Assembly (NCBI GenBank): GCA_039193195.1
Contig: JBCCWS010000018.1
Span: 1 to 64,000 of the forward strand
DNA from: Pseudomonadota bacterium
GTDB lineage: Bacteria; Pseudomonadota; Gammaproteobacteria; Steroidobacterales; JBCBZW01
DNA: 64,000 bases
Reading direction: 5' to 3'
Within the stretch, counting starts at the first letter, position 1, and every line of letters begins with the position of its first letter. The position numbers and the translations under genes are program-made. The notes below the pieces were generated by a model. It had not been told where the DNA came from. It was given only the letters and a program-made list of their open reading frames with translations, and did not search any database. Shown here one piece after another: positions 35,037 through 43,812 of the stretch.

Positions 35037-35555
35037 TTAGCGCGCGTTCGGCAGCACCACGGTGTCGATCACGTGGATGACGCCGTTGGAGGCCTCCACG
35101 TCGGCGGCCACGACGGTGGCGTTGTCAACATGCAGCTTCTCACCCATCACCTTCAGGGTGAGGGAGTTACCGTTCACGGTCTCAGCGGAGTCCAGCTTCA
35201 CGGCCTGCTTGGCCATCACCTTGCCCGGCACCACGTGGTAGGTGAGCACGGCGATCAGTTTCTTCTTGTTTTCGGGCTTGAGCAGCTCGGCCACAGTGCC
35301 CTCAGGCAGCTTGGCGAAGGCAGCGTCGGTGGGCGCGAAAACGGTGAAGGGACCTTCGCCGCGAAGCGTGTCGACCAGACCGGCGGCCTTCAGCGCAGCG
35401 GCCAGGGTCTTGAAGTTGCCGTTGGCGACCGCCGTGGCAACGATGTCCTTCTCGGCAGCCATCTCACCCTTCTCGTGGTGGCCAGCGACAGCGGTACCGG
35501 AGATAGCGGCAAAGGCAAGGAAGCCAGCCAGGAACTTGGTCAGTGCGTTTCGCAT
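35037..35555 (-). CDS. Secreted fasciclin-domain protein
   Basis: The protein has 172 residues: a signal peptide ending near A-V-A-G, a short His/Glu/Lys linker and one fasciclin (FAS1/beta-Ig-H3) domain. Both family boxes are present: [11 protein letters not shown], and [13 protein letters not shown] at the end. Such proteins are exported and thought to act in adhesion or cell-surface binding. The ATG at 35555 follows AAGGGTG and starts the signal peptide; the frame is open for 169 more codons upstream but crosses the divergent peroxiredoxin gene. A strong terminator follows. Confidence 0.92.
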   Translation of the reverse strand: MRNALTKFLAGFLAFAAISGTAVAGHHEKGEMAAEKDIVATAVANGNFKTLAAALKAAGLVDTLRGEGPFTVFAPTDAAFAKLPEGTVAELLKPENKKKLIAVLTYHVVPGKVMAKQAVKLDSAETVNGNSLTLKVMGEKLHVDNATVVAADVEASNGVIHVIDTVVLPNAR

Positions 35556-35810
35556 CAATATCACCCTTAGGTTGAAGTGTTGGTGACCCTGTCTCGCCCG
35601 CCTTGGCGTGCGTAGCAGCGTCGCTCGGGGGCATTGTTCGCGACCTAACGTACGGGTGGTTTCATGTCGTCCGCGGAACGGTCTGAGCGGCGTATTTGCG
35701 CTGTTGCTAGCATGACCTCGATAGCGTGAATCACGGGTGCAGGCGACTTGCGGTAAAATGAAGAACTTCAGGTAATTCAACGTCCACTCGCGCCTTGGGA
35801 GGTGTTTAGG

Positions 35811-36272
35811 ATGCTCGCGCCCGGTACCCGCGCCCCAGATTTCACCCTGCCCGATCACGAAGGCAAGGACGTGACCCTGTCGACGCTCCTCGGCGAGGGG
35901 CCACTGATCCTCTACTTCTACCCGGCAGATTTTACGCCAGGGTGCACGCGCGAAGCCTGCAGCTTGCGCGACCTCAACGACGATTTGATTGCTGCCAACC
36001 TGCGCGTAGTGGGCGTGAGCCCCCAGGACAGCGACTCCCATGCCCGCTTTCGTGAGCAGCACAGGCTACCTTTCACCCTCCTCGCTGACACGAAGAAGCG
36101 GGTGGCGGGTCTGTACAGTGTGAAAGGGCCGCTCGGTCTGATCGTTCGCCGAGCTACCTTCCTCATTCGCGCAGACGGCACGATCGAGGATGCCGTACTC
36201 GCGGACCTCAGCGTGGATCGTCACGAGGCCTTCGTGAGGCGCGCGATCGAAGCCGGTGCCACCGGCGCCTGA
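35811..36272 (+). CDS. bcp: Peroxiredoxin (BCP/PrxQ type)
   Basis: A thiol peroxidase of 153 residues. The Y-P-x-D-F-T-P-G-C-T-x-E-A-C motif carries the peroxidatic Cys45 and a resolving Cys50 five residues later, the arrangement of atypical two-Cys PrxQ/BCP enzymes that reduce hydroperoxides with thioredoxin in the cytoplasm. The ATG at 35811 is preceded by GGGAGGTG at a good distance; a GTG nine bases earlier is less likely. It is followed eight bases later by trmH. Confidence 0.9.
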   Translation: MLAPGTRAPDFTLPDHEGKDVTLSTLLGEGPLILYFYPADFTPGCTREACSLRDLNDDLIAANLRVVGVSPQDSDSHARFREQHRLPFTLLADTKKRVAGLYSVKGPLGLIVRRATFLIRADGTIEDAVLADLSVDRHEAFVRRAIEAGATGA

Positions 36273-36280
36273 GAGCCCAC

Positions 36281-36994
36281 TTGACCCCACAACGGCTAAC
36301 CCGCCTGCGCGAGGCCCTGGATCGGCGCCAGCCTGATCTGACGGTGGTTATGGACCGCACGCAAAAGAGTCACAACATCGCGGCGGTGATGCGTACCGCC
36401 GATGCGGTGGGGCTATACGAACTCCACGCAGTCTCCGTCGACGGCATCCGTTCTCACCACATGATATCCGGCGGCGTGCGCAAATGGGTGCGCGTGCAGC
36501 GACACCAAACACTCACCGACTGCTTTGGCGCCCTACGCGGCGACGGCTTCACCCTGCTAACGGCCCATCGCGGTGAGCAGTCGGTCGACTACCGAGAGGT
36601 GGACTACACCAAACGCATCGCCCTAGTACTCGGCAGCGAACTCCATGGCGTGGCGCCACAGACCCTGGCAGCGTCCGCCAAATGCGTGTCGGTGCCGATG
36701 GAAGGGCTCACCGAGTCCTTGAATGTGTCCGTCGCGGCCGCATTACTGTTGTTCGAAGCGCGACGCCAGCGCGAGGCGGCGGGCCTCTATGACGGCCCCA
36801 GTCGCCTGCCGGCAGAGCAGTACGCCAACACGCTCTTCGAGTGGGCCTACCCCCACATCGCTCGGCGCTGTCACGAGCGCGGATTGCCCTACCCTCCCTT
36901 GCGCGAGGACGGCCAGATGGCCCACAACCCGTTGGACCCTCCGGCGGGCCGAGTTGGCGGGGCGACGAGCACCTCCTCAGAGGAGTCCATATGA
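36281..36994 (+). CDS. trmH: tRNA (guanosine(18)-2'-O)-methyltransferase
   Basis: The SPOUT methyltransferase of 237 residues aligns by eye with E. coli TrmH through most of its length: R-Q-P-D-L-T-V at the start, H-N-I-A-A-V-M-R-T-A-D-A-V-G (motif 1), L-V-L-G-S-E-L-H-G (motif 2) and S-L-N-V-S-V-A-A-A-L (motif 3, the trefoil knot). It uses SAM to methylate the ribose of G18 in the tRNA D-loop. The start codon is TTG at 36281, which matches the family's N-terminus. The stop overlaps the next start (ATGA). Confidence 0.93.
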   Translation: MTPQRLTRLREALDRRQPDLTVVMDRTQKSHNIAAVMRTADAVGLYELHAVSVDGIRSHHMISGGVRKWVRVQRHQTLTDCFGALRGDGFTLLTAHRGEQSVDYREVDYTKRIALVLGSELHGVAPQTLAASAKCVSVPMEGLTESLNVSVAAALLLFEARRQREAAGLYDGPSRLPAEQYANTLFEWAYPHIARRCHERGLPYPPLREDGQMAHNPLDPPAGRVGGATSTSSEESI

Positions 36995-37356
36995 ACGACT
37001 TTCAACGGTTTCTGGAAAGCCAGCGCCGAGCCCAGAGGGGCGCCCCGGCGGGGCCCGGGGCGTTCCTTGCTCGTGCCGTCGGCATGGTGGCAGCGGTGGG
37101 GGTACTGGCGATAAGTCTGATCTTCGGTGCCTTTGTGATCACCACCCTACTGGCCATTGGCCTGGTGGGTGCCATCGCCCTAAGGGTATGGCTGTGGTGG
37201 CAGGAGCGGAAGTTCCAAGCCAGTGGCGCGACGCGTGGGCCGCACACGGCGCCACGCCCACCCCCACGGAACCGAGGCAAGGACGGTGACGTGGTGGAGG
37301 GTGAGTTCGAGGTGTTACACGAGGACGGCGACGACCCGGGCCACCCCGGCGCCTAG
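36991..37356 (+). CDS. Small membrane protein of unknown function
   Basis: A 121-residue protein coupled to trmH by ATGA, with AGAGGAG before its start. It has a basic N-terminus, one or two hydrophobic segments (about 28-68, A-V-G-V-L-A-I-S-L-I-F then V-I-T-T-L-L-A-I-G-L), and a charged C-terminal tail rich in Pro, Arg and acidic residues. No domain is recognised. Genes of this kind are often annotated as hypothetical. Confidence 0.65.
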   Translation: MNDFQRFLESQRRAQRGAPAGPGAFLARAVGMVAAVGVLAISLIFGAFVITTLLAIGLVGAIALRVWLWWQERKFQASGATRGPHTAPRPPPRNRGKDGDVVEGEFEVLHEDGDDPGHPGA

Positions 37357-37361
37357 GGGAA

Positions 37362-37796
37362 TTAGTCGCCGAGCGTAAGGCTGTGGCAGCCTCCGTAGGC
37401 GCGCAGGCGCTCCCCCCATCCGTACACGGTGCCCGCCTTGCGCCAACGCTTGTCCTTGCGAACGAGCAGGCACGGGCCATCAGCGCGTTCCACGATGACC
37501 ATGTGGCCCTCCTCAACCTCCGGCCCCTCCGGTGGTTGCTCGGACCCGTTCCAGAGGAACGCCTTCTTCTCATCCGCCCAGCGATACCAAAACACATCCG
37601 GTTCCAGCCAGATACCCAGCGGCGCGAAATAAACCCGAAAGCCGGCGCGCGTCTCCGGGTCGTCCCGCGCTTCCCCATTTGCAGGCAGCGCTGGCGCCTG
37701 CGTGGACTGCGCCCAGCTCGCCCAGGGCATCATGGGCAGACACAACGCACAGAGCACCAGCGGTGCCCACAGGTTGCCACGAATAGATGTACTCAT
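37362..37796 (-). CDS. Secreted hypothetical protein at end of exosortase cluster
   Basis: The 144-residue product has a signal peptide (hydrophobic core L-V-L-C-A-L-C-L-P, cleavage near S-W-A-Q) and a mature part rich in Trp, Gly and charged residues with two Cys that could form a disulfide. No family is recognised. It lies 16 bases downstream of the TPR lipoprotein gene with a GAGAGGAG ribosome site, so it is probably the last gene of the exopolysaccharide cluster. Confidence 0.65.
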   Translation of the reverse strand: MSTSIRGNLWAPLVLCALCLPMMPWASWAQSTQAPALPANGEARDDPETRAGFRVYFAPLGIWLEPDVFWYRWADEKKAFLWNGSEQPPEGPEVEEGHMVIVERADGPCLLVRKDKRWRKAGTVYGWGERLRAYGGCHSLTLGD

Positions 37797-37812
37797 CGTC
37801 GGTACTCCTCTC

Positions 37813-40248
37813 TTACAGCCGCGACAGGGTCGCGCGGGCTTCCTGCACGCCGACGAAACTCACGCCATCCTCGGCGATCGCGGCCTCCAACTCAGTGCGA
37901 GCCAGCGCCGACTCGCCAACGGCCACGTAGGTCATGCCCAGGTGATAGCGCAACTGTGGAAGCACTTGCGCGTAGCGAGGCTCGGCACGTGCCGTGCGTA
38001 CCGCTTGCTCCAGCAAGGAACGCGCCTCGATGAAATTCTCGAGGCGATAGGCGAGCCAGCCGACGGTGTCGAGGAACACAGGGTTGGACTGGGTACGCAG
38101 AGGCCGTGCCAATTGGGCAGCGTAGTCCAAGCGTTCGGGACTGCGGTCATGGTCGGCGACCAGCGACGCCAGATTGTTGATCGCCACAAGGGACGATGGA
38201 TCGGTACCGAGCAGCGTCTCGTACTCGGCTATCGCCGCCAGATAGGCCTCCTCGCGCTCCAACAGCTGGGCCTTAATCACGCGCAGCTGGGTGTTCTCTG
38301 GGGCCACGGCCAAGCCACGATCAGCCACCTCGATCGCTGCCCCAACGTCGTTCAAGGCCACGTTCACAGAGATTAGATCACGATAGGTGGGCCACACGTC
38401 GTTTCGCACGGCGAGCGACCGCTCCAAAACCTCACGCGCCTCATCCATGCGCTGGGTACGACTCAAAACCTGTCCCTGCAGCGTAAGTCCAGCGAAGTCG
38501 TCGGGGTGCTCCTTCAGGTACGTCTCCAGCTCGGAGAGCGCCTCCTCCGGGCGTTCGAGCTCGACCAGAGCGGTCACCAACCCCGAGAGCGCGTCGGATG
38601 TCATCTCGCCGAGCGCCGCGACCTCACGGTAAGCGGTAAGCGCCGCCTCGTAGTCGCCTGCCGCGAGGTGGGCGCGACCGGCCAGGTAGTGGCCCAAGCG
38701 CGCTTGCTCGGCGTTGACGCCCTGCGCCGCCCCGATTAGCTCCTCAGCCACGGTCAGGGCATCCGCGGGGCGCCCGTCGCGAATGAGCGCCTCCGCGAGA
38801 AGACGAACGCTGGTCGTCGTCGGCGGAGCGCCGGCCTCGTTGGCGCCACGGATCAACGTGTGAACGTCGCGGAACTGCTCGCGGGCGAACAGTACACCGG
38901 CCAGGCGATCACGAGCGAAAGCATCATTCGGATGGGCGGCCAGCAGGTCGCGCAGGCGTTCCTCAGCGAGCACGCCGTCTCCGGCCTGCGCGTGGGCCTG
39001 CGCGAGCAAGGTCAGGGCGCGCTTCGAGTCGGGATCGTTGCGCCGGGCGGCCCGCAGATCCGTGATCGCGTCCTCCACCTGCCCGTCTTGCAAGGCAAGA
39101 CCCGCACGCAAGATCAGGGCCTCCGGATCCCCCGGGGAGTCCTCGAGCACGCCATCGATCAGCGGCCGCGCCTCCTCAATGCGGCCTTCGCGCATGTACA
39201 GCTTGGCGAGCTCGTTGCGTGCCGTCGAGCGATCCTCCGCGTCGTCCGCGCCGCTCACAATGCTCTCGAACACCTCGATCGCCTCGCCATTGCGGCGCTG
39301 AGCCTGGTAGAGCGTCGCTAGGGCGAAGCGAAATTCCTGGATCTGCGGCTCCGCCGCCGAGTAGGACTGCAGTGCTTCTTCAGCCTTGGCAAGGTCACGC
39401 CGGTTGGCCAGGAACTCGGCGTATTTGAGCTTGGCAGTGCTGTCGTCGGGATCGTTGGCGACCAGGCTCTCCAGCACCACTTCGGCGTCGTCCTCCTGAC
39501 CGCGTTGGATGTAGAATTTCGCCAGCTGGTAGCGCACGGCATTGCTATCGGGGAACTGATCACTGAGCGACTTCAGCCCTGACTCGACATCCTCCCAACG
39601 CTCTAGGCTTTGCAGCGCCTGCAGGCGCAACAGGTGCAGAGGCGCGGAGGACGGGTTCTGGGCGATCCCTTGCTCGAGCGCCACCAACGCCTCGTCAACC
39701 TGGCCCTGCTGGTAGAGCAGGGAGAACAGGAGGGAGTGGGCCGGCACGTTGTCCGAGTGCTCCGTCAACACCTCTCGCATCTGCGCCGTCGCACCTTCGA
39801 AGTCGCCGTCGAAGCGCTTGAGTGAGGCCTGCAGCACCTGCACGTCAGGATTCTCAGGCGCCTGCGCCACCGCCAAGGCCACGTTGTCTCTCGCCTGCTC
39901 GATCACTTCGGGCGTCTGGCTGGCTGCGCCGAGCTGTAAGATGCCTAGCTTCACCCTTGCGTCAACGTTGTTCTCGTCAAGGGCTAGGATGCGCACCAGG
40001 TGGTTGTACATCGCCCGATAGTTGCGGTTCTGCTCGGCGACTCGAGCGAGGAGCATGCGCGCCTCGATGTTGTCACGATCGATCTTCAGCGCCGTGCGCA
40101 AATCCAAACGCGCCTTAACGAAGTCGCCCTCGTCGAAGAACGTCTGCGCGCGCTCGATGTAGTTGGCGGCACGATCCTCAGCACTGCCGCAGGCGGTCAG
40201 CAACGTGGCCGCGAACAAGGCCGTCAGCACGGGCAACAGCGTTCTCAT
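37813..40248 (-). CDS. PrsT-like TPR-repeat lipoprotein (exosortase system)
   Basis: The 811-residue protein has a signal peptide with lipobox L-L-T-A-C and is then filled with tetratricopeptide repeats, including units such as A-R-x-x-L-x-x-A-L-x-x-x-P-D-N. Length, lipobox and position match the TPR-repeat protein PrsT of PEP-CTERM/exosortase systems, thought to sit on the periplasmic side of a membrane and help assemble the export machinery. It is encoded downstream of a WecA-like transferase and the exosortase. The exact role of PrsT is unproven. Confidence 0.82.
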   Translation of the reverse strand: MRTLLPVLTALFAATLLTACGSAEDRAANYIERAQTFFDEGDFVKARLDLRTALKIDRDNIEARMLLARVAEQNRNYRAMYNHLVRILALDENNVDARVKLGILQLGAASQTPEVIEQARDNVALAVAQAPENPDVQVLQASLKRFDGDFEGATAQMREVLTEHSDNVPAHSLLFSLLYQQGQVDEALVALEQGIAQNPSSAPLHLLRLQALQSLERWEDVESGLKSLSDQFPDSNAVRYQLAKFYIQRGQEDDAEVVLESLVANDPDDSTAKLKYAEFLANRRDLAKAEEALQSYSAAEPQIQEFRFALATLYQAQRRNGEAIEVFESIVSGADDAEDRSTARNELAKLYMREGRIEEARPLIDGVLEDSPGDPEALILRAGLALQDGQVEDAITDLRAARRNDPDSKRALTLLAQAHAQAGDGVLAEERLRDLLAAHPNDAFARDRLAGVLFAREQFRDVHTLIRGANEAGAPPTTTSVRLLAEALIRDGRPADALTVAEELIGAAQGVNAEQARLGHYLAGRAHLAAGDYEAALTAYREVAALGEMTSDALSGLVTALVELERPEEALSELETYLKEHPDDFAGLTLQGQVLSRTQRMDEAREVLERSLAVRNDVWPTYRDLISVNVALNDVGAAIEVADRGLAVAPENTQLRVIKAQLLEREEAYLAAIAEYETLLGTDPSSLVAINNLASLVADHDRSPERLDYAAQLARPLRTQSNPVFLDTVGWLAYRLENFIEARSLLEQAVRTARAEPRYAQVLPQLRYHLGMTYVAVGESALARTELEAAIAEDGVSFVGVQEARATLSRL

Positions 40249-40338
40249 GGTATTCCTCGGTTTCAGTAGTTAGGACGCGCCCCTAGTTGGCGCGAGAGTC
40301 TACCGCAGGCGCAGCTTCGGCGCGTTACCCGCCACCCA

Positions 40339-42063
40339 TCAGCCCAGCAGCAACGCGCGCATGCCCATGAGCAGGAGGCAGCTCCCCGCGGCGCCGCTAA
40401 GCAGGTTTAAGTAGCGGTTACCCTTGCTGCTCAGCAGCTCCGTGGCGTAGAAAAGAACGGCTAGCCGTGCCACGGCCTGGTCCTGATCGAGCACAGCGCC
40501 CACCTGCGATAGGGGCGCTAGGGGGGTCGCGACATCCGCCCCCAACAGGAGCACCACCACCACGAAAATCAGGATCAGGATATCGAGGGGCGAGGTGCTG
40601 AAGCGACTGCGACGGGTGACCCGGATGGCCACCACGAGCGCGCCCACCAGCGCCAGGGTCAGCGCGTTCACCGCGATCTTCGGCACGATCGCCGCACCTC
40701 CCGCATCAGCCGTCTCGAGCACGAATACGGACAACACCGCAGCCCCGTAAAGGGTGATGCGCCGCAGTAGGCGACGCCGGCGCCCACTCAGGCGCAGCGT
40801 GAGCAGCAACCCCACCCCCGCCACGAGGCTGGCGATGCCCACCCCCGGCGCGAAGGAGAGCGGTGAGAGCGCCGCTAGGGCGACGAGCGATGCAAAGCCC
40901 GCTTCGACCATCGACACGCTGACCGGATGCAGCCAGGGCATGCCGCGCAACCACAGGTTGCGTCGTTCGACAAACACCCCTGGTTCGGACGGCGCGCGCA
41001 GGCGCCAGTCGGACACTCGCGCCACGCGAAACCCGATCACGATGAGCGCGGAGGCAAGCAAGTAGATGCTGATTACAACGACATCTGCACTGAAGCGAAC
41101 GGCGAGCGCAGCCAACACCAGCAGCGCCTGCACTACGTAGATCGTAGACACCGCCTCGTAGTGCTTGAAGCCCATGTCGAGCAGGCGGTGATGGAAGTGC
41201 TTTCGGTCCGCACGAAACGGCGACTGCCCCGTGCGCACACGCCAGATCATCACGGAGAAGGTGTCGAGAATTGGCAGACCGAAGAGGAGCAGGACGATGG
41301 CTGGGTTCAAGGCCGTATCGAAGTGCTGGGTCAACGCGATCGCCAGGCCAGCGGTCATGAAGCCGAGGAACTGGCTGCCCGTATCCCCCATGAAGATCTG
41401 CGCTGGGTAGTTGTTGTAGCGTAGGAAGCCGCACAGACCGCCGATGATCGCGATTGAGTAGAGCGCGATGTGACGGCCCTGCTCCGCATCGCCGACCATC
41501 ATCTCCAGCGCCGTCTGAGTGAGGTCCTGCCCCGCGGGGGTGCCGGCGATAAACGCGATCGCTCCCAGGGTGACCAGTGAGATGCCCCCCGCCAGCCCAT
41601 CGAGGCCGTCGGAGAAGTTGATCGCGTTGGTCACCCCAATCAAGAACATGAAGGTCGTGGGGTAGGAGAGCGCAGCGGGCACCGGATCGATGCCGAAGAA
41701 GGGCCACACCTCGATCAACAACCCACCGCGCATGGCGATCAACGCCGCCAGCGCCTGGCCGGCGAACTTCAGGCGGTAGTCCAAGTCCTGCCGATCGTCT
41801 ACTAGCCCGATCAGGACGATCACCATCGCCCCGAGCAGCAGGTGTGCGAGCAGGGAGTCCGCCGGTGCCCACAGCACGATGGGCAAGAGCGCGCCTGCGA
41901 CGATCGCTACGCCACCGCTGCGCGGCACGAGGCGTTCGTGCACCTTGCGTGGATCGGGCGTATCGATGAGCCCTAGCCTCCCCGCATAGCGCTGCAGGAC
42001 GGGCACCAAGAGCATGCTCGTCATGAGGGCAAACAAGAAAGAGGTAAAGAGACTCATCTCCAC
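40339..42063 (-). CDS. WecA/MraY-like polyprenyl-phosphate sugar-phosphate transferase, extended
   Basis: The N-terminal 340 residues form a polytopic glycosyltransferase-4 domain: D-T-P-D-P-R-K-V-H near the start, N-F-S-D-G-L-D-G-L-A-G-G as the metal centre, M-G-D-T-G-S in the next loop, and H-F-H-H-R-L-L-D. It should transfer a HexNAc-phosphate to undecaprenyl phosphate at the inner membrane, the first step of the polymer. The protein is 574 residues where WecA-type enzymes have about 340-360; the extra C-terminal part holds roughly six more hydrophobic segments of unknown role. Confidence 0.85.
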   Translation of the reverse strand: MEMSLFTSFLFALMTSMLLVPVLQRYAGRLGLIDTPDPRKVHERLVPRSGGVAIVAGALLPIVLWAPADSLLAHLLLGAMVIVLIGLVDDRQDLDYRLKFAGQALAALIAMRGGLLIEVWPFFGIDPVPAALSYPTTFMFLIGVTNAINFSDGLDGLAGGISLVTLGAIAFIAGTPAGQDLTQTALEMMVGDAEQGRHIALYSIAIIGGLCGFLRYNNYPAQIFMGDTGSQFLGFMTAGLAIALTQHFDTALNPAIVLLLFGLPILDTFSVMIWRVRTGQSPFRADRKHFHHRLLDMGFKHYEAVSTIYVVQALLVLAALAVRFSADVVVISIYLLASALIVIGFRVARVSDWRLRAPSEPGVFVERRNLWLRGMPWLHPVSVSMVEAGFASLVALAALSPLSFAPGVGIASLVAGVGLLLTLRLSGRRRRLLRRITLYGAAVLSVFVLETADAGGAAIVPKIAVNALTLALVGALVVAIRVTRRSRFSTSPLDILILIFVVVVLLLGADVATPLAPLSQVGAVLDQDQAVARLAVLFYATELLSSKGNRYLNLLSGAAGSCLLLMGMRALLLG

Positions 42064-42086
42064 TCGTCTTCGCCCAAGCGCACCAC

Positions 42087-43709
42087 TCAGTCCGGCAGGT
42101 ACTGATCGAAGCGCAAGCTCACCTCACGCAGTAACCCTTGCAAACGGGCCTCCGCTTGCGCCGGGGCCTCGCTCTCGAGGATCGGCGTGGTCAGCCGCAC
42201 CAGGGCGCCGTCGGTGCGGTTCAGGTGCAGGGCATCCCAGAGCAGGTACCACTTCACCGCATACTCGTTCGTCAAGGAGCGGCCTCGTTGGTCAAACCAG
42301 TAGTACACGAGCTGGCGCGATCGATCCTTCTGAATCAATACGCGATTGACGCGTACCGGCGCTTCGCCGGGGATTCGCAGGTCGATCTCCTCGACGCGCG
42401 AGTCGTTGATGATCCAATCGTTGCCCGGTAAGCATGAACGCGGCGAGTGGATCGATGCGCCCTTGCGCTGGGATGCGTAATACGCAGAGTATAGGTTCAC
42501 CGGCGCCCGCTCGCCTGGGCTGGTGTAGTTGATCAGCGCGTAGTCGGTGAGCTTTAGCACCTTGAGGATGTTTGGCCGCAGGCGCTCGGTACGGCCAACC
42601 CAGCCGTCACCAAGGCGCAGGGGGAAGCTCGTGAAGTCGGCCCGCGCCGGCACAACCTCTTCACGGGTTGTCAGCGACAGGGTGAACAGGGCCATTGCGA
42701 CGACGGCAACCGTAGCGACGGTGGCCGACCGCGCCAAACGCTGATGGGAGAGATCGCGCTCAGCCGGCTCGCCGAGATCGACCACGAACACATCGTTGAA
42801 GGATCGGCCACCGCCCGTGAAGCGGGCGAGCAACCACATGCCGGCGAACAGCATGCCAACGCATGCCATGAAGATCACCCAACCCTCGAAGTAGTGCAGA
42901 AAGCCCTCTGCCTGCTCTATGCCGAAGTACTCCACGAGTACGCCGATGATGCCGACGCGCACGCTGTTCATCAGCACCGTGAGCGGAATCGATGCCAGAA
43001 ACACCAGCACGCGCTGCCAGGCAGGTGCTTTGAATAGGTAAGCGCACAGAAACCCGAAGCTCATGAGCGGGAACAAGTAGCGCAGCCCGCTGCACGCCTC
43101 CACCACCTGCAGCTGATAGACGCCAAGGTCGATCACGTTGCCCTCGAGGAAGACGCTGATGTCGAACAGGCGGATCACCGCCACGCCTAGAGCCGAAGAG
43201 ATCAGCTGCAGCTGCTGACTCAAGTTCGCGTAGAGGAAGTTCGGCAGGGGAATCATGAAGAAGAGATAAACGAGCGGCACCCATAGGTAGCGCATCGCTC
43301 GCACGCCGAAGATCGACAGGCACACGCCGGTCAACGTCAGAAGGAAGGCGTACTGAATGAGCACGTAGAGGGTGCTGAGCTCGCCCAACAGGAAGAGGCC
43401 GAGCCCGGCAAAGGTAACCAGCAGCCCTAGGTAGCTGCCTTGCCAAGCGAGATTGTTGAGCGCGCGCCGTTCGCGCCACACCATGGCGGCGGCGATCACA
43501 GGAATCAGGTAACCGTGGCTATACTCCTCGCGGGACCACTCCCCCACCATAAAGGCGAGGCCATCGAAGAAGATGAACGCGAGGGCCGCTAGGAGCACGC
43601 CCAAGACCGCCCACGCCAGGGCCGACATTAGGGGCGGACCGTCACCCGGTGAGGTGGGCGGCACCGGGGGATCGGAGGCGAGCGTCGCATCGTCGGAGAT
43701 CGAAACCAT
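42087..43709 (-). CDS. Exosortase fused to an EpsI domain
   Basis: The N-terminal part (about 30-310) is an eight-helix exosortase with Cys206 in V-E-A-C-S-G-L-R, Arg251 in M-N-S-V-R-V-G and His272 in L-H-Y-F-E-G, the cysteine-protease-like triad. The C-terminal 200 residues form an EpsI domain (P-L-R-L-G-D-G-W, Y-x-x-Q-R-K-G, S-P-R-x-C-L-P-G). This fusion is typical of the XrtD-type (VPLPA-CTERM) subgroup, although that assignment is tentative. Exosortases cut and may transfer C-terminally tagged proteins at the inner membrane. No substrate with a PEP-CTERM-like tail is encoded in this window. Confidence 0.9.
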   Translation of the reverse strand: MVSISDDATLASDPPVPPTSPGDGPPLMSALAWAVLGVLLAALAFIFFDGLAFMVGEWSREEYSHGYLIPVIAAAMVWRERRALNNLAWQGSYLGLLVTFAGLGLFLLGELSTLYVLIQYAFLLTLTGVCLSIFGVRAMRYLWVPLVYLFFMIPLPNFLYANLSQQLQLISSALGVAVIRLFDISVFLEGNVIDLGVYQLQVVEACSGLRYLFPLMSFGFLCAYLFKAPAWQRVLVFLASIPLTVLMNSVRVGIIGVLVEYFGIEQAEGFLHYFEGWVIFMACVGMLFAGMWLLARFTGGGRSFNDVFVVDLGEPAERDLSHQRLARSATVATVAVVAMALFTLSLTTREEVVPARADFTSFPLRLGDGWVGRTERLRPNILKVLKLTDYALINYTSPGERAPVNLYSAYYASQRKGASIHSPRSCLPGNDWIINDSRVEEIDLRIPGEAPVRVNRVLIQKDRSRQLVYYWFDQRGRSLTNEYAVKWYLLWDALHLNRTDGALVRLTTPILESEAPAQAEARLQGLLREVSLRFDQYLPD

Positions 43710-43812
43710 ATCGTCCTTGCCGTTGCACGTGTGAGGGCGCCGCGCGGGCGCACCGTCGTTGGTTGGCGAAGCCTGTCCTTGAGCCCGGCGATTCTACCAG
43801 CTGGCCTCGCCC

